Source: Nostoc sp. S4 (lineage in GTDB: Bacteria > Cyanobacteriota > Cyanobacteriia > Cyanobacteriales > Nostocaceae). From it: a DNA stretch of 64,000 nt. Positions within the stretch are counted from its first letter, which is position 1, and each line of letters begins with the position of its first letter. The notes under the pieces were generated by a model that saw only the letters and a program-made list of their open reading frames with translations, was not told the DNA's origin and made no database searches. The stretch is from positions 29,479-93,478 of the forward strand of contig JAQYWR010000033.1 in the NCBI GenBank assembly GCA_029379225.1, read 5' to 3'. A program made the translations under genes and the position numbers. Positions 37,001 to 46,097 of this stretch are shown one piece after another.

Positions 37001-37225
37001 CTAACAGAAAATACCATAACCATAGTTACCGCAGCCATAGCCACGATAACCATAGCCACCACAGCCATAGCCACCACAGCCATAGCCACCATAGCCATAG
37101 CCACCATAGCCACCTCCATAGAGCATGTTTATTTTCTCATTGTCTATTTCATTGAGAAAACTTTCAGAATTGTCAAACAGTTCGTAACCAACAGAATCCA
37201 GTTTGAAGATTTTGATATTAGCCAT
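37001..37225 (-). CDS. RiPP-like precursor with Gly/Tyr/Cys-rich repeat core
   Basis: 74 residues from the ATG at 37225, preceded by GAGGA at a good distance; a longer frame from 37267 lacks this site. The N-terminal 38 residues (MANIKIFKLDSVGYELF, DNSESFLNEIDNEKINM, LYGG) look like a leader ending in a double-glycine site, as in cyanobacterial ribosomal peptide precursors. The remaining 36 residues are almost only Gly and Tyr with four Cys, in GGYGC/GGYGY units ending GIFC. The repeats are also seen at DNA level (TATGGCTGTGGTGGC units). No radical SAM, LanM, YcaO or peptidase-transporter gene is nearby, so maturation enzymes would be elsewhere. A structural Gly/Tyr-rich protein is the alternative. 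Confidence 0.75.
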   Translation of the reverse strand: MANIKIFKLDSVGYELFDNSESFLNEIDNEKINMLYGGGYGGYGYGGYGCGGYGCGGYGYRGYGCGNYGYGIFC

Positions 37226-37725
37226 TATGGTTCCTCTTTTATACAGATGTATTGCACTCAAAAGCAAATCAGTTAGATAAAATCTAACCTTAAATTTGAT
37301 ATTTGCAAATTGAACTTAGTAAATCAAGACTTAATAATTCCTTAGTTAGACATAATTAAGAGAGTTTTGTCTTTACAAATTTTCATCCTGAGATTAAAAT
37401 TAGCAATAAAGAGATTTTATCGACAAAATAATTGATATTTTCCAAATTAATCGAAAATAATAGGATAAAACTATTCTTTTCTCGCAATGAGACATTAAAG
37501 ATTCTATTGGATTAAATTGCAAGCAAAAACTAAAACATTAATAAAATGCCAATAATGGTTGAAAGTTTAGATAACATGAATGTTTTTAGACAAGCGAACA
37601 ACTAAGACATAATTGCTTTAGTTATGTCCGAGCAAAACCAAATATAAGAATTGATCCTAATCACGGGTATACTTACTGATACCAAGGGTTTACCTCTTAG
37701 CCTTTTTTCAACAGCCAAAGTTGCT
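37226..37725. other. Intergenic region upstream of the peptide gene
   Basis: About 500 very AT-rich bases. It must hold the promoter of the Gly/Tyr/Cys-rich peptide gene and the 3' end of the DUF4139 gene transcript. No second peptide gene or terminator was recognised. Confidence 0.4.
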
Positions 37726-39357
37726 CTAAATATCTAATCCAAACACCGTTAACTCTGGCGGATGTTCAACAGTAAACTGGTAATAAATCTCTCGCCGCTC
37801 TTGTAGTGCAAGACTTAACTGCCATTCTAAAATACCCATTTCACCAAGTTGAATTTGTGGGTTAGTACGAATCAAACGCACTTTGATTTGCTCGTTGCGA
37901 CTAACTGGCAATTGTTCAATTACTTTCAGATTTACTTGTTTATCGAGTAAGTTAGTAATTATCAACCGATAACTATAAGTAATCCGGCGCAGGTTGCTAA
38001 TAAGTCTTTTGTCTACCAGACGTTCAACTAAATCACGCTCAATTTTTAAACCTTCATCAATTCCTAAATTTAATTTAAATTCTTGTCCTGGTGCAATATT
38101 TTCTAACCCAGTGCTACCGATAAAAATATTGTTGCGAAAAATATTTGCTTTACCTGGTAACAAAGTTGCACCATTGGCACTATTTTTTACATTTGCTTGC
38201 AGATAAGCAAAACTTACCAAGCGCGGTATTGCCACATAATCAAAGTTACAAGCATAATCATCATTAAAAATAGTCGTTTTATGGGGTGCGCCATCACTGG
38301 GAATGTTACCACCACCATTTAATTTAAAGGTAACTACACTCCCTTGTTTGGATACTTCTGCTGCAACAATTTCCGCTGTGATGAGATTATCCTCTGTAAC
38401 TTCGTCTTGTTCTTGCCAATTTTCTTCACTGGCTGGAGCTGCTGCTATGCTAGGCAGCAGCGGTGGCTGTGCAGCAAATCTAGCTCGTCGTTGTCGCGCT
38501 ATTTGTAGACGTGGGGTATCAATATACCAAGGTTCAAGTTTGGGTGGGAGTGTACCTAAACCGGGTTTCGCGGTAGAAAGGGTAAGATTTGCACCAATCC
38601 AATCTTCGCCGCTGCTTTGAGTAATTTCTGCAAGGTAACTCAAATGTACGATATCGCTTGTAGTGCTAAAACGCAAATCATATAGCGGAGTCCAACTGGC
38701 GCGATTCACCAAGTATGAAAGCTCTAGTTCAAACTCACCTTCACCCGTAACTTCAACTGCTACAACTAAGCTCAAACTTTCTTTGGGATGCGGTGTTTGG
38801 ATTTTTTGCAGTGAGGCGTAAAGTGCTTGCAGTTGTTTGTCTAATTCCTGCTGTTGAGTTTTGCATTCTCCAGATGCGATCGCATATTCACTATACTGGC
38901 TTCCAAGAAAGTTAAGAAAATCCAAAGTTTCGCTCAGACTCAGATTTTTTCGCGACAAACTCTGTGCAAAAGGTTCCTCTGTTTTTTCGCGTAAACCTTC
39001 GATAAAACTAAATTGCAAAGCTAAAGCATCCACTTGGGCTTGCAAATGGCGTTTTTCTGCTTCTAATTGCTGAATTTGCCTTGTCAAATGTGCTACTCGT
39101 TCTGCCACAGGTTCAGTAGTGTAAATGCGATCGCTACTCACTCCTTGCAACCTTACCCCTACCGTACCCCTACCCCAAACCTTGACAGACTCAGTTTCTA
39201 GAGTTATTGGCACTGGAGTAATTATTAATTCCCGTTCAACTCCTGTTAAATAAACTACACCCCGTCGTGTCACCAATGCTCTATCAGCGTAGACTGTAAC
39301 AGCTACAATCTCGCTTTCTATTATTTTGCGCCAAGAGTGAATTTCCGGGTTAATCAC
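37726..39357 (-). CDS. DUF4139/DUF4140 (mucoidy inhibitor MuiA-like) protein
   Basis: 543 residues. The N-terminal DUF4140 part (VTVYADRALVTRRGVV) is followed by a long coiled coil (residues about 85-190) and the DUF4139 region (LSYLVNRASWTPLYDLRF; LSTAKPGLG; then TYSYRLIITNLLDKQVNLKV and IEQLPVSRNEQIKV). Homologues are called mucoidy inhibitor A; their biochemical role is unknown. The insert LLPSIAAAPASEENWQEQDE is low-complexity. The gene stands alone. Confidence 0.88.
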   Translation of the reverse strand: MINPEIHSWRKIIESEIVAVTVYADRALVTRRGVVYLTGVERELIITPVPITLETESVKVWGRGTVGVRLQGVSSDRIYTTEPVAERVAHLTRQIQQLEAEKRHLQAQVDALALQFSFIEGLREKTEEPFAQSLSRKNLSLSETLDFLNFLGSQYSEYAIASGECKTQQQELDKQLQALYASLQKIQTPHPKESLSLVVAVEVTGEGEFELELSYLVNRASWTPLYDLRFSTTSDIVHLSYLAEITQSSGEDWIGANLTLSTAKPGLGTLPPKLEPWYIDTPRLQIARQRRARFAAQPPLLPSIAAAPASEENWQEQDEVTEDNLITAEIVAAEVSKQGSVVTFKLNGGGNIPSDGAPHKTTIFNDDYACNFDYVAIPRLVSFAYLQANVKNSANGATLLPGKANIFRNNIFIGSTGLENIAPGQEFKLNLGIDEGLKIERDLVERLVDKRLISNLRRITYSYRLIITNLLDKQVNLKVIEQLPVSRNEQIKVRLIRTNPQIQLGEMGILEWQLSLALQERREIYYQFTVEHPPELTVFGLDI

Positions 39358-39510
39358 TGCCAGTTTTCTCCCATTTTTAATGGTTCTGCTGGTTAATTGT
39401 TAATGTTTCCGACTGTAACCGTCAACCCCTTTAAGGAATTCAAAATTAATAAATTAAAATTCAAACATCTTCCCAAGAGTACCCAATCCCAAATCCCAAA
39501 TCAGCTAAGT

Positions 39511-40452
39511 TTATCCGGGAATTGCTTCAACCGTACTATAGCTATAAGTAGCGTTTTGCTCTACAATACTTTTCGCCGTAGCCAGCAGATAATCATAATA
39601 GGCACGAGCGACGATAGATAGCTGTTTTCCTGATGGGTAAACCATGTACCAATTTCGCTGAATTGGAAAATATTGAACATCTAAAATGCTGAACTCTGCT
39701 GCGTCTAATAGTAAGGTATGACGAGATAAAACAGAAATTCCTAAACCACCTACAATCGCTTGTTTAATTGCTTCATTACTTCCTAATTCCAGCTTGACTT
39801 TTACCTTCACTTGTTGTTCATCAAATAAGCTTTGGACAGCGCGACGGGTTCCTGAACCTGGTTCCCGCATAATAAAAGGTTCTTCAGCCAGACGTTGTAT
39901 GGGAATATTTTTTTCTCTCGATAAACGATGATTAATCGGTGCAAAGACTATTAAAGGGTTTTCTAAAAATGGTTGGCAAGTTATATCCATATTCTCTGGA
40001 ATTTGGCTCATAATATACAAGTCATCCAAATTTTGAGTCATCCGTTCCAAAATTTGTTCGTGATTTGTGACTTGTAACGAGATATCTATTCCTGGATAAA
40101 GTTCGCAAAACCGCCCTAACAAACGAGGGATAAAATATTTGGCCGTTGTAATCACTGCCAACCGTAGTTGTCCTTGTTTTAGCCCTTTTAAATCTGCTAC
40201 CTTCATTTCAAACTGGGCTATATTATCAAATATCTGCCGACAAGTAGCATATAATTCTCTTCCTGCCTCTGTCAAATACAACCGCTTCCCTACCTGCTCA
40301 AATAATGGCAACCCTACAGATTTTGTCAGTTGCTTAATTTGCATGGAAACAGTAGGTTGAGTGAGAAACAATTCCTCAGCAGCACGAGTAAAGCTACTGT
40401 GCCGTGCCGCTGCCTCGAACACTTTTAACTGGTGCAGCGTCGCTTGATTCAA
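39511..40452 (-). CDS. rbcR: LysR-type regulator of carbon fixation genes (RbcR/CmpR-like)
   Basis: About 313 residues from the TTG at 40452 (NQATLHQLKVFEAAARHSSF), which has AGGAG eight bases upstream. The helix-turn-helix is FTRAAEELFLTQPTVSMQIKQL, followed by the LysR dimerisation helix and the two-lobed effector domain (LRLAVITTAKYFIPRLLGRF). The sequence is of the RbcR/CmpR/NdhR group that senses carbon status through metabolites such as 2-phosphoglycolate or 2-oxoglutarate. Next to ccm and ndhF-ndhD-cup genes, it is the likely regulator of this region, but the exact paralog is not certain. Confidence 0.85.
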   Translation of the reverse strand: MNQATLHQLKVFEAAARHSSFTRAAEELFLTQPTVSMQIKQLTKSVGLPLFEQVGKRLYLTEAGRELYATCRQIFDNIAQFEMKVADLKGLKQGQLRLAVITTAKYFIPRLLGRFCELYPGIDISLQVTNHEQILERMTQNLDDLYIMSQIPENMDITCQPFLENPLIVFAPINHRLSREKNIPIQRLAEEPFIMREPGSGTRRAVQSLFDEQQVKVKVKLELGSNEAIKQAIVGGLGISVLSRHTLLLDAAEFSILDVQYFPIQRNWYMVYPSGKQLSIVARAYYDYLLATAKSIVEQNATYSYSTVEAIPG

Positions 40453-40708
40453 GGGAGATTCTCCTGTAAATAGCAATTCATCAATATATATCTAGTATTA
40501 CTGAACAGTTGCAATTTTATATAGCGATGCTTATAGAAAGTCAGGAGTTTTATTTATTATAGATAAAACTCTATTATCGCTATTCAAAGAAAAATATTTG
40601 ATTTTTGAATTGAAGAAGCTATCATCAGAACAATAAGAAAAGCGTAAGATGCCTTCTAGTTGACGGTGAATGTTGAATGCTGAATGTGGACTCACAATTC
40701 ATTGTTCT

Positions 40709-41497
40709 TCATTCATCATTCCATAATTCTTCTGCAACTTTTGTTGGTAGTTTAGTTAAATCTGGTAATCTTAGCATTTCGATTTCGGCAACTTGCTCTT
40801 TGATATTCACTGGCAAATTTAACGGTTGATTTTCTTCTATCCAGCAGCTTGCCAAGGGCAAAGTTTGTTCCATTTCGTCTAAAGGTCGAGGAATCACCAT
40901 CACTGCATTTAACTCCCCAATGCGTTCTGCCTCAAACATCCCAGCTTCCACTGCTACGGCAACATTGGCTACAGAACCACGAATAATCGCTGTACACAAA
41001 CCCGCACCAATTTTCTCATAAGCTGCCAAATGGACATCAGCAGCTTTAAGCATGGCATCACACGCCCCTACCATCGCCGGAAATCCTCGCGTTTCTACCA
41101 AACCAATTGCCTGATTACTCAGACGACTGGAATTGCCTTCCTCCATCAATTTAGTAAAACGGGCTGTGATCGGAAGTACTATATCTAAGTTGGGATAAGG
41201 TCGGGGAATTACCAAGCTAGAAACCAACTGACCAAACTGTTCAGCAGTTTGCACACCTGATTCTACCGCAAGACGTACATCCGCAATTCCACCCCGGACG
41301 ATCGCCGTACAATGACCGCTACCAATTTTTTCATAACCAACTAGGTGAACCCCAGCAGATTTTAGCATCATATCTGCTGTCCCAACGATTGCTGGGAAGC
41401 TGAGGGTAGAAACTAAGCCCAAAGCAGTATCCTTAAGGTCGTCGAATTGACCTGATGAATGCATAGTACTCATAGACCGTTGATTAAATGTTTCCAT
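40709..41497 (-). CDS. ccmO: Carboxysome shell protein CcmO (tandem BMC)
   Basis: About 262 residues with two BMC domains in tandem (ALGLVSTLSFPAIVGTADMMLKSAG and AIGLVETRGFPAMVGACDAM; each with VGYEKIGSG/AAYEKIGAG and RGGIADVRLAV/RGSVANVAVAV). This duplication is the mark of CcmO, which forms pseudohexamer trimers in the beta-carboxysome shell. The start ATG at 41497 is chosen over one 33 bases upstream. It is the last gene of the leftward ccmKKLMNO cluster. Confidence 0.92.
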   Translation of the reverse strand: METFNQRSMSTMHSSGQFDDLKDTALGLVSTLSFPAIVGTADMMLKSAGVHLVGYEKIGSGHCTAIVRGGIADVRLAVESGVQTAEQFGQLVSSLVIPRPYPNLDIVLPITARFTKLMEEGNSSRLSNQAIGLVETRGFPAMVGACDAMLKAADVHLAAYEKIGAGLCTAIIRGSVANVAVAVEAGMFEAERIGELNAVMVIPRPLDEMEQTLPLASCWIEENQPLNLPVNIKEQVAEIEMLRLPDLTKLPTKVAEELWNDE

Positions 41498-41553
41498 GTG
41501 AATTTTCCAAGATACGGAAAAGGCCGACAACTTACAATTAACACTTACTCAGA

Positions 41554-42294
41554 CTAATCGTCAGAGTTTTGGTCGTTCAAGGATTGTCTATGGGGAAACA
41601 ATGTGGTCAACAGTCTTTGTATACTGCCTTGCCCATAAATTTGAGTCCCGAAATTGTTAGGGGATTCTGTGATTGGCTCAGTTGGGTCTTCTTGGGCGGG
41701 TGGTTGCAAATTAGAGTCAGCATCATTCACAGGCTTCTCTGGTGGAGGAGACTGGGTTTGTGCAGTGGCGGGAGATTTAAAGAAGGAAATTGACCGCCCT
41801 TTTAACTCTACAAAACCTGAAGCTGATAAGTTAGTTGAGGAAATTACCTTTTGTTCGCCTTCCCCTAAACCATTATTGTTTTGGGCAGTTGTCGAAGCTG
41901 GATTATTTGGGGATGGATTGAGTTGTTGTGTTTGACTAATTTGACGACTGGTATCTCCCAAAATCGAACCAGGTGGAATTACTTGTCCAGGTTCAACTGA
42001 ACAATTGAAAATCGTTGTTGCTGAACCAATGCAAGCATTTGCTCCAATTTTGCCCTTGCCAACCATCAAAAAACCGGCTCCCAGGTTTGCGCCTGCTTCT
42101 ACCTCTAGGGTTCCTTCATGGACTTGGAGAATTGACCCCATACCAATACAAACCCCTGGGCCAATGACGATCTTGCTGTTTGCAGCTGCTTGGAGTATTA
42201 CCCCAGGTGCGAGTACCGCGCTTGGATCGACACTTACCTCACCACTAATGTAAGAATCAAAGTTATTGCTGAGGCGCAGTGGCGGCACAGACAT
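41554..42294 (-). CDS. ccmN: Carboxysome assembly protein CcmN
   Basis: About 246 residues. The N-terminal half is a left-handed beta-helix of hexapeptide repeats (AVLAPGVILQAAANSKIVIG, GACIG/GANLGAG). A disordered Gln/Pro linker follows, and a short C-terminal amphipathic helix (IYGQGSIQRLLTTLFPHRQSL), the known encapsulation peptide that binds shell CcmK. The N-domain binds CcmM. The start ATG at 42294 is preferred over the GTG at 42318. It lies between ccmM and ccmO. Confidence 0.92.
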   Translation of the reverse strand: MSVPPLRLSNNFDSYISGEVSVDPSAVLAPGVILQAAANSKIVIGPGVCIGMGSILQVHEGTLEVEAGANLGAGFLMVGKGKIGANACIGSATTIFNCSVEPGQVIPPGSILGDTSRQISQTQQLNPSPNNPASTTAQNNNGLGEGEQKVISSTNLSASGFVELKGRSISFFKSPATAQTQSPPPEKPVNDADSNLQPPAQEDPTEPITESPNNFGTQIYGQGSIQRLLTTLFPHRQSLNDQNSDD

Positions 42295-42490
42295 GGAAAT
42301 TTTAACCTCGAAAGGCACAAGAAATTAGAGATTTCGGAGTTAGAAGTCAAGAGTGAGGAATTAGTTCAAAGTGAGGAGTTATAAATTTTTAGTTTAGAGT
42401 TATGAATTCAAAATCTTTTTCAACTTCTAACTCCTAACTCCTAACCAAAGCACCCCAAACGTCTTTGGCGAGGCTCCTAACTCCTAACTC

Positions 42491-44236
42491 TTAAGGACGT
42501 TGAATAATAGTTTCCAATACCCGACGCTTGGCTTTGGGGTCAATACCAATTAAGCGTACATATTCTCCTTGGTATTCCGCGAGGTGCGCTTCTACAGCTG
42601 CTATGGCTTCTCTTTCTGAAGACCCTTTAATTGGCCCGCTACTAGTCCACGAACCTGTACGGAAGCGTCGCTGATCCACATGTTCAATGCTGATTTTATA
42701 TCCTCCAGCCAATAATTGTCTTAACTGGTCTACCACTTCAGAATCTAAACGTGTACTGGTAGCTGTTGCCCTCCCTGAATAAGAAGACTCACTGCTATAT
42801 GATTTTTGACCACTACTGCTATATGATTTTTGACCACTACTGCTATATGATTTTTGACTACCACTATTAGAGGAACTTACTTGACCATTAGGACGTTGGA
42901 TGATAGTTTCTAGCACCCGCCGTTTAGCTTTGGTGTCAATGCCAATTAAACGTACATACTCGCCTTGATGGTTGCCTATACACTCTTCTACAGCTGAAAT
43001 CACTGCATTTGTCGAAGTTGCTTCAATTGACTTGCAACTACTCCAAGAACCAGTCCGGAAGCGGCGCTCATCCACGTGTTCGGTACCAACTTTATAACCA
43101 CCAGCCAAAAGTTGGCGAATTTGCTCTACGGTTTCGTTATCAATTTTGCCGCTGCCAGAGCCGTTACTATAGCTGTCACTATAGCTGTTACCATAGCTAT
43201 TATTACCATAGCCATTATTGCTGCTGTAATTGCCATTACTAGAACTAGCAGGAGCTCTAAAGCTGGTAGCTGGTCTCACTTCACCATCGGGACGTTGGAT
43301 GATTGTCTCTAACACCCTTCGTCTACCTTTATCAATGCCAAACAGCCGGACATATTCACCACTGTGGTTTCTGACACAAGTTTCCAAAGCGCCGATCGCT
43401 TCATTTAAAGATTTCGGTTCGATTGGCTGGCAACTAGTCCAAGAACCCGTCCGGAACCGTCTTTGGTCTACATGCTCCGTGCCAATTTTATACCCTTGCT
43501 GTAATAAATAGCGCAACTGCTCTATTGTTTCTGTACTTAAGTTATTACTCGACACGTTACTACTCCTTTCCAACTCTAAAACAGTAATACCATTACCTGT
43601 ATAAGACTTAGTAATTTCATTCCGAATAGGCGTTATACATTTGGTATCCTCAGCACAAAGATAACCAGCTCGTAGTGCCTGATTAATCCCAACCACATGA
43701 TGAGCGAATTCTTTATCTCGATCTTGCACATCTGGCAAGCGGTCAGCTTGCTGCTGGCTAGTAATTATTGCTCCTGAAGGTACATACTTTCCTGGAGGAA
43801 TTTCTACATCTTGAATTAAAGCGTGCATCATCACGATGCAACCTGCACCTACCCTGGCATTAAACACTGTAGAGCGAAAGCCGATGAAGGAATTATCTCC
43901 TACATAAGCTGGTCCGTGAATTAGAGCCATGTGAGTAATGCAAGCATTTTTGCCTATCCACACCGAGTATTTATTTTCGTCGTCGCCAAGTACTCGACCT
44001 TGCTCCAACCCATGAATTACAACACCATCTTGGACATTAGTGTTTTCACCAAGATAAAAGGGTGTACCTTCATCCGCTCTAATCGTAGTCCCCGGAGCAA
44101 CGATTACATTTGCACCTAAGCGTACATCTCCAATCAAATTGGAGAATTTGTGTACAAAGGCAGTTTGATGGATTTCGGGTTCAGCTAAATTCCTTGACCA
44201 CGGGGTTGGGGGTGCCGCCGTGCTGCGGACTACCAT
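42491..44236 (-). CDS. ccmM: Carboxysome scaffold CcmM (gamma-carbonic anhydrase plus three SSU-like domains)
   Basis: 581 residues; GGAGGA precedes the ATG. The N-terminal gamma-carbonic anhydrase-like beta-helix (residues about 20-210) has VNVQDGVVIHG, HMALIHG and HALIQDV with candidate zinc His. Three Rubisco small-subunit-like domains follow, each with QLRxLLxxGYKIxxEHVDxRRFRTGSW and ending RRVLETIIQRP. The first two have a Cys pair-like position (WTSC, WSSC); the third reads WTSS. Linkers are Ser/Gly/Tyr-rich, one with three copies of SSGQKSY. It nucleates Rubisco in the carboxysome. An internal start that would give the short isoform is described separately. Confidence 0.96.
   Translation of the reverse strand: MVVRSTAAPPTPWSRNLAEPEIHQTAFVHKFSNLIGDVRLGANVIVAPGTTIRADEGTPFYLGENTNVQDGVVIHGLEQGRVLGDDENKYSVWIGKNACITHMALIHGPAYVGDNSFIGFRSTVFNARVGAGCIVMMHALIQDVEIPPGKYVPSGAIITSQQQADRLPDVQDRDKEFAHHVVGINQALRAGYLCAEDTKCITPIRNEITKSYTGNGITVLELERSSNVSSNNLSTETIEQLRYLLQQGYKIGTEHVDQRRFRTGSWTSCQPIEPKSLNEAIGALETCVRNHSGEYVRLFGIDKGRRRVLETIIQRPDGEVRPATSFRAPASSSNGNYSSNNGYGNNSYGNSYSDSYSNGSGSGKIDNETVEQIRQLLAGGYKVGTEHVDERRFRTGSWSSCKSIEATSTNAVISAVEECIGNHQGEYVRLIGIDTKAKRRVLETIIQRPNGQVSSSNSGSQKSYSSSGQKSYSSSGQKSYSSESSYSGRATATSTRLDSEVVDQLRQLLAGGYKISIEHVDQRRFRTGSWTSSGPIKGSSEREAIAAVEAHLAEYQGEYVRLIGIDPKAKRRVLETIIQRP
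43553..43568 (-). promoter_or_regulatory. Internal ribosome site and GTG start for short CcmM
   Basis: Within ccmM, AAGGAG (43563-43568) lies seven bases before an in-frame GTG (43553-43555), just ahead of the first small-subunit-like domain. Initiation here would yield a protein of about 354 residues with only the three SSU-like domains, matching the known short CcmM isoform (M35) of other beta-cyanobacteria. Confidence 0.75.
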
Positions 44237-44254
44237 TGCTAGATTCCTCCTCTA

Positions 44255-44393
44255 TGTCATTTGTCTTTTGTCATTTGTCATTTGTCTTTTGTCCGTTGTC
44301 TTTTGTCATTTGTCAGTTGTCCTTTGTTACTTACTAATGACTAATAACTAATGACTAATGACCAATGACCAATGACCAATGACTAATGACTAC
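44255..44393. repeat. Short tandem heptamer repeats (STRR type)
   Basis: Two adjoining runs: TTTGTCA/TTTGTCT-type units (44255-44330) and CTAATGA/CCAATGA-type units (44335-44393). Such heptameric arrays are typical of heterocystous cyanobacteria. They lie between ccmL and ccmM and would be part of the polycistronic transcript. Confidence 0.9.
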
Positions 44394-44692
44394 CTATATT
44401 GATCTTTTTTGCTGTAAATTAGGCGATCTGCTAGGTGAATGGTGTCTATAATTGCCACCACTGCTGCATCTAATGGACGCTGTTCATTGCCAACAACTTG
44501 ACGAGCTGCACTCCCACGAGTGACAAGTACCCACTCATCTACTCCCGCTCCCACAGTATCTGCTGCTACTTCGTACTGTGGTAGGATATTTCCGTCTTCA
44601 TCCACTAATTGTAACAACAGTAGCTTTACACCTCTAAGACTTGGGTCTTTTTGCGTGCTAACTACTGTGCCGCGAACTTTGGCAACTTGCAT
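44390..44692 (-). CDS. ccmL: Carboxysome vertex protein CcmL
   Basis: 100 residues of the EutN/CcmL pentamer family: MQVAKVRGTVVSTQKDPSL at the start, then LLLLQLVDEDG, AADTVGAGVDEWVLVTRGSAAR, and a C-terminal VVAIIDTIHL. Pentamers cap carboxysome vertices. It lies six bases after ccmK on the same strand. Confidence 0.95.
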   Translation of the reverse strand: MQVAKVRGTVVSTQKDPSLRGVKLLLLQLVDEDGNILPQYEVAADTVGAGVDEWVLVTRGSAARQVVGNEQRPLDAAVVAIIDTIHLADRLIYSKKDQYR

Positions 44693-44698
44693 TACAAA

Positions 44699-45043
44699 TT
44701 ATGGTCTTCTACCAAAAGGACGAATTGCATTCACATTTTCCCGGAATTGTTCTACGTCTTCTGTATAACGAATCGGCAGGACGTATTCTAAGTTTTCGTG
44801 GGGACGAGCAATGATGTGAGTAGACAGTACTTGTCCGCCGTTAACTCGCTTAACCGATTCAACTCCTGCGGCTACCGAAGCTTGAACTTCCGATACATCT
44901 CCCCGCACAATCACTGTCACTCGACCACTACCGATTTTTTCATAACCTACTAGAGTCACGCGGGCTGCTTTCACCATTGCATCAGCAGCTTCCACTACCG
45001 CTGGAAAGCCTAGTGTTTCAACCATTCCTACTGCGATCGACAT
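44699..45043 (-). CDS. ccmK: Carboxysome shell protein CcmK
   Basis: 114 residues, single BMC domain (VGMVETLGFPAVVEAADAMVKAARVTLVGYEKIGSGRVTVIVRG...). It has the K-I-G-S-G pore loop and forms hexameric shell tiles. Compared with the neighbour it has an extra C-terminal tail (REN VNAIRPFGRRP region) that could modulate layering. AAGGA lies upstream of the start. It is nearly identical to the other CcmK through the core. Confidence 0.95.
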   Translation of the reverse strand: MSIAVGMVETLGFPAVVEAADAMVKAARVTLVGYEKIGSGRVTVIVRGDVSEVQASVAAGVESVKRVNGGQVLSTHIIARPHENLEYVLPIRYTEDVEQFRENVNAIRPFGRRP

Positions 45044-45132
45044 TAGTTTTAATCCTTATTTAAAGTTTTAGCCTTGGACACAAATGATGCTCAAAAAACT
45101 AGAAAGCGTTAATTACTTTGTTTAAACGGCTT

Positions 45133-45441
45133 TTAGGTACGGAACTGTTCCACAGCTTCCGTGTAACGTATCGGCAAGACGTACTCAAGGTTTTCGTGAG
45201 GACGAGCAATAATGTGTGTGGATAACACTTCACCACCATTGACTCTTCTGGCCGCTTCCACCCCAGCAGCTACGGAAGCTTGAACTTCCGATACATCTCC
45301 CCTAACTATCACGGTGACGCGAGCGCTACCAATTTTCTCGTATCCTACTAAAGTGACACGGGCAGCTTTTACCATCGCATCAGCAGCTTCCACGACTGCT
45401 GGAAAGCCCTTCGTTTCAATCATTCCAACTGCAATTGGCAT
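45133..45441 (-). CDS. ccmK: Carboxysome shell protein CcmK
   Basis: 102 residues, single BMC domain, nearly the same as the product of 44699-45043 (VGMIETKGFPAVVEAADAMV, KIGSARVTVIVRG). The pore loop reads KIGSAR rather than KIGSGR, one of few differences and located at the hexamer centre. GGAG precedes the start. It is the first gene of the leftward carboxysome operon. Confidence 0.95.
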   Translation of the reverse strand: MPIAVGMIETKGFPAVVEAADAMVKAARVTLVGYEKIGSARVTVIVRGDVSEVQASVAAGVEAARRVNGGEVLSTHIIARPHENLEYVLPIRYTEAVEQFRT

Positions 45442-46097
45442 CGCAGAACTCCTACAAAATTAATCCAATCGGTACTGTTCTTTGAAAATTTTGACGGGGA
45501 GAGCTTGATCTTAGAGCTAAGAAAACACTTCCAAATTAAGCATAGGAAAGCTTGGCGTCCCTGGCAATATAAATCACTATAATAGTTTATGATAAAAAAG
45601 TTTTAAAAAACTTAACAAAAATTTATCTGTGTCTATGAGCAATTAAAGTTCCCTGATTCCTAGAGCAGCCACTTATGCTTTATAATTTCTTTATGACATT
45701 TACAAAATGAGATTCATAGCCAAGGCTAATTCGATCTGGTAAGGGACGAGCAGTCGCTGTATGCTGTGCTGCTTCTATCTTTCCTCAGTTTTTGGTACAT
45801 CTACAAGGACTAGGTGAAAAATATATAATTTTTTCAAATATATCCTATAAATTACTTTAGTCAAAGTAGAAATACAAATGTAAAAACAGGGAAGATGTTA
45901 AGGCAAGTAAATGCTTTTGCTTATATGAAGTTATATTTTACTGAAGTTTAATAGGGTAAAAGTAAGTAAAAATACTCCGAGGTTATATTAGAAACAATAG
46001 TAAAGAAAGATTGAGGTTTTGGCAAATTAATTTTATAAAACAAATAATTGTCTGAAAGCTTTTTAAAATCAAGGCTAAGTCGTCAAGGAAAATTTAA
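45442..46097. other. Divergent control region between ccm and ndhF operons
   Basis: About 650 AT-rich bases separate the leftward carboxysome operon from the rightward ndhF-ndhD-cup operon. Both promoters must lie here and the neighbouring LysR regulator may bind. I could not place a convincing LysR box or -10 element by eye. No coding or RNA gene was seen. Confidence 0.5.

Noticed and set aside
36949..37155. A His-rich plus-strand frame (SHSHHSHSHH pattern)
   Set aside because: It is the antisense of the Gly/Tyr/Cys-rich peptide gene; the His/Ser repeats follow from the complement of the Gly/Tyr codons.
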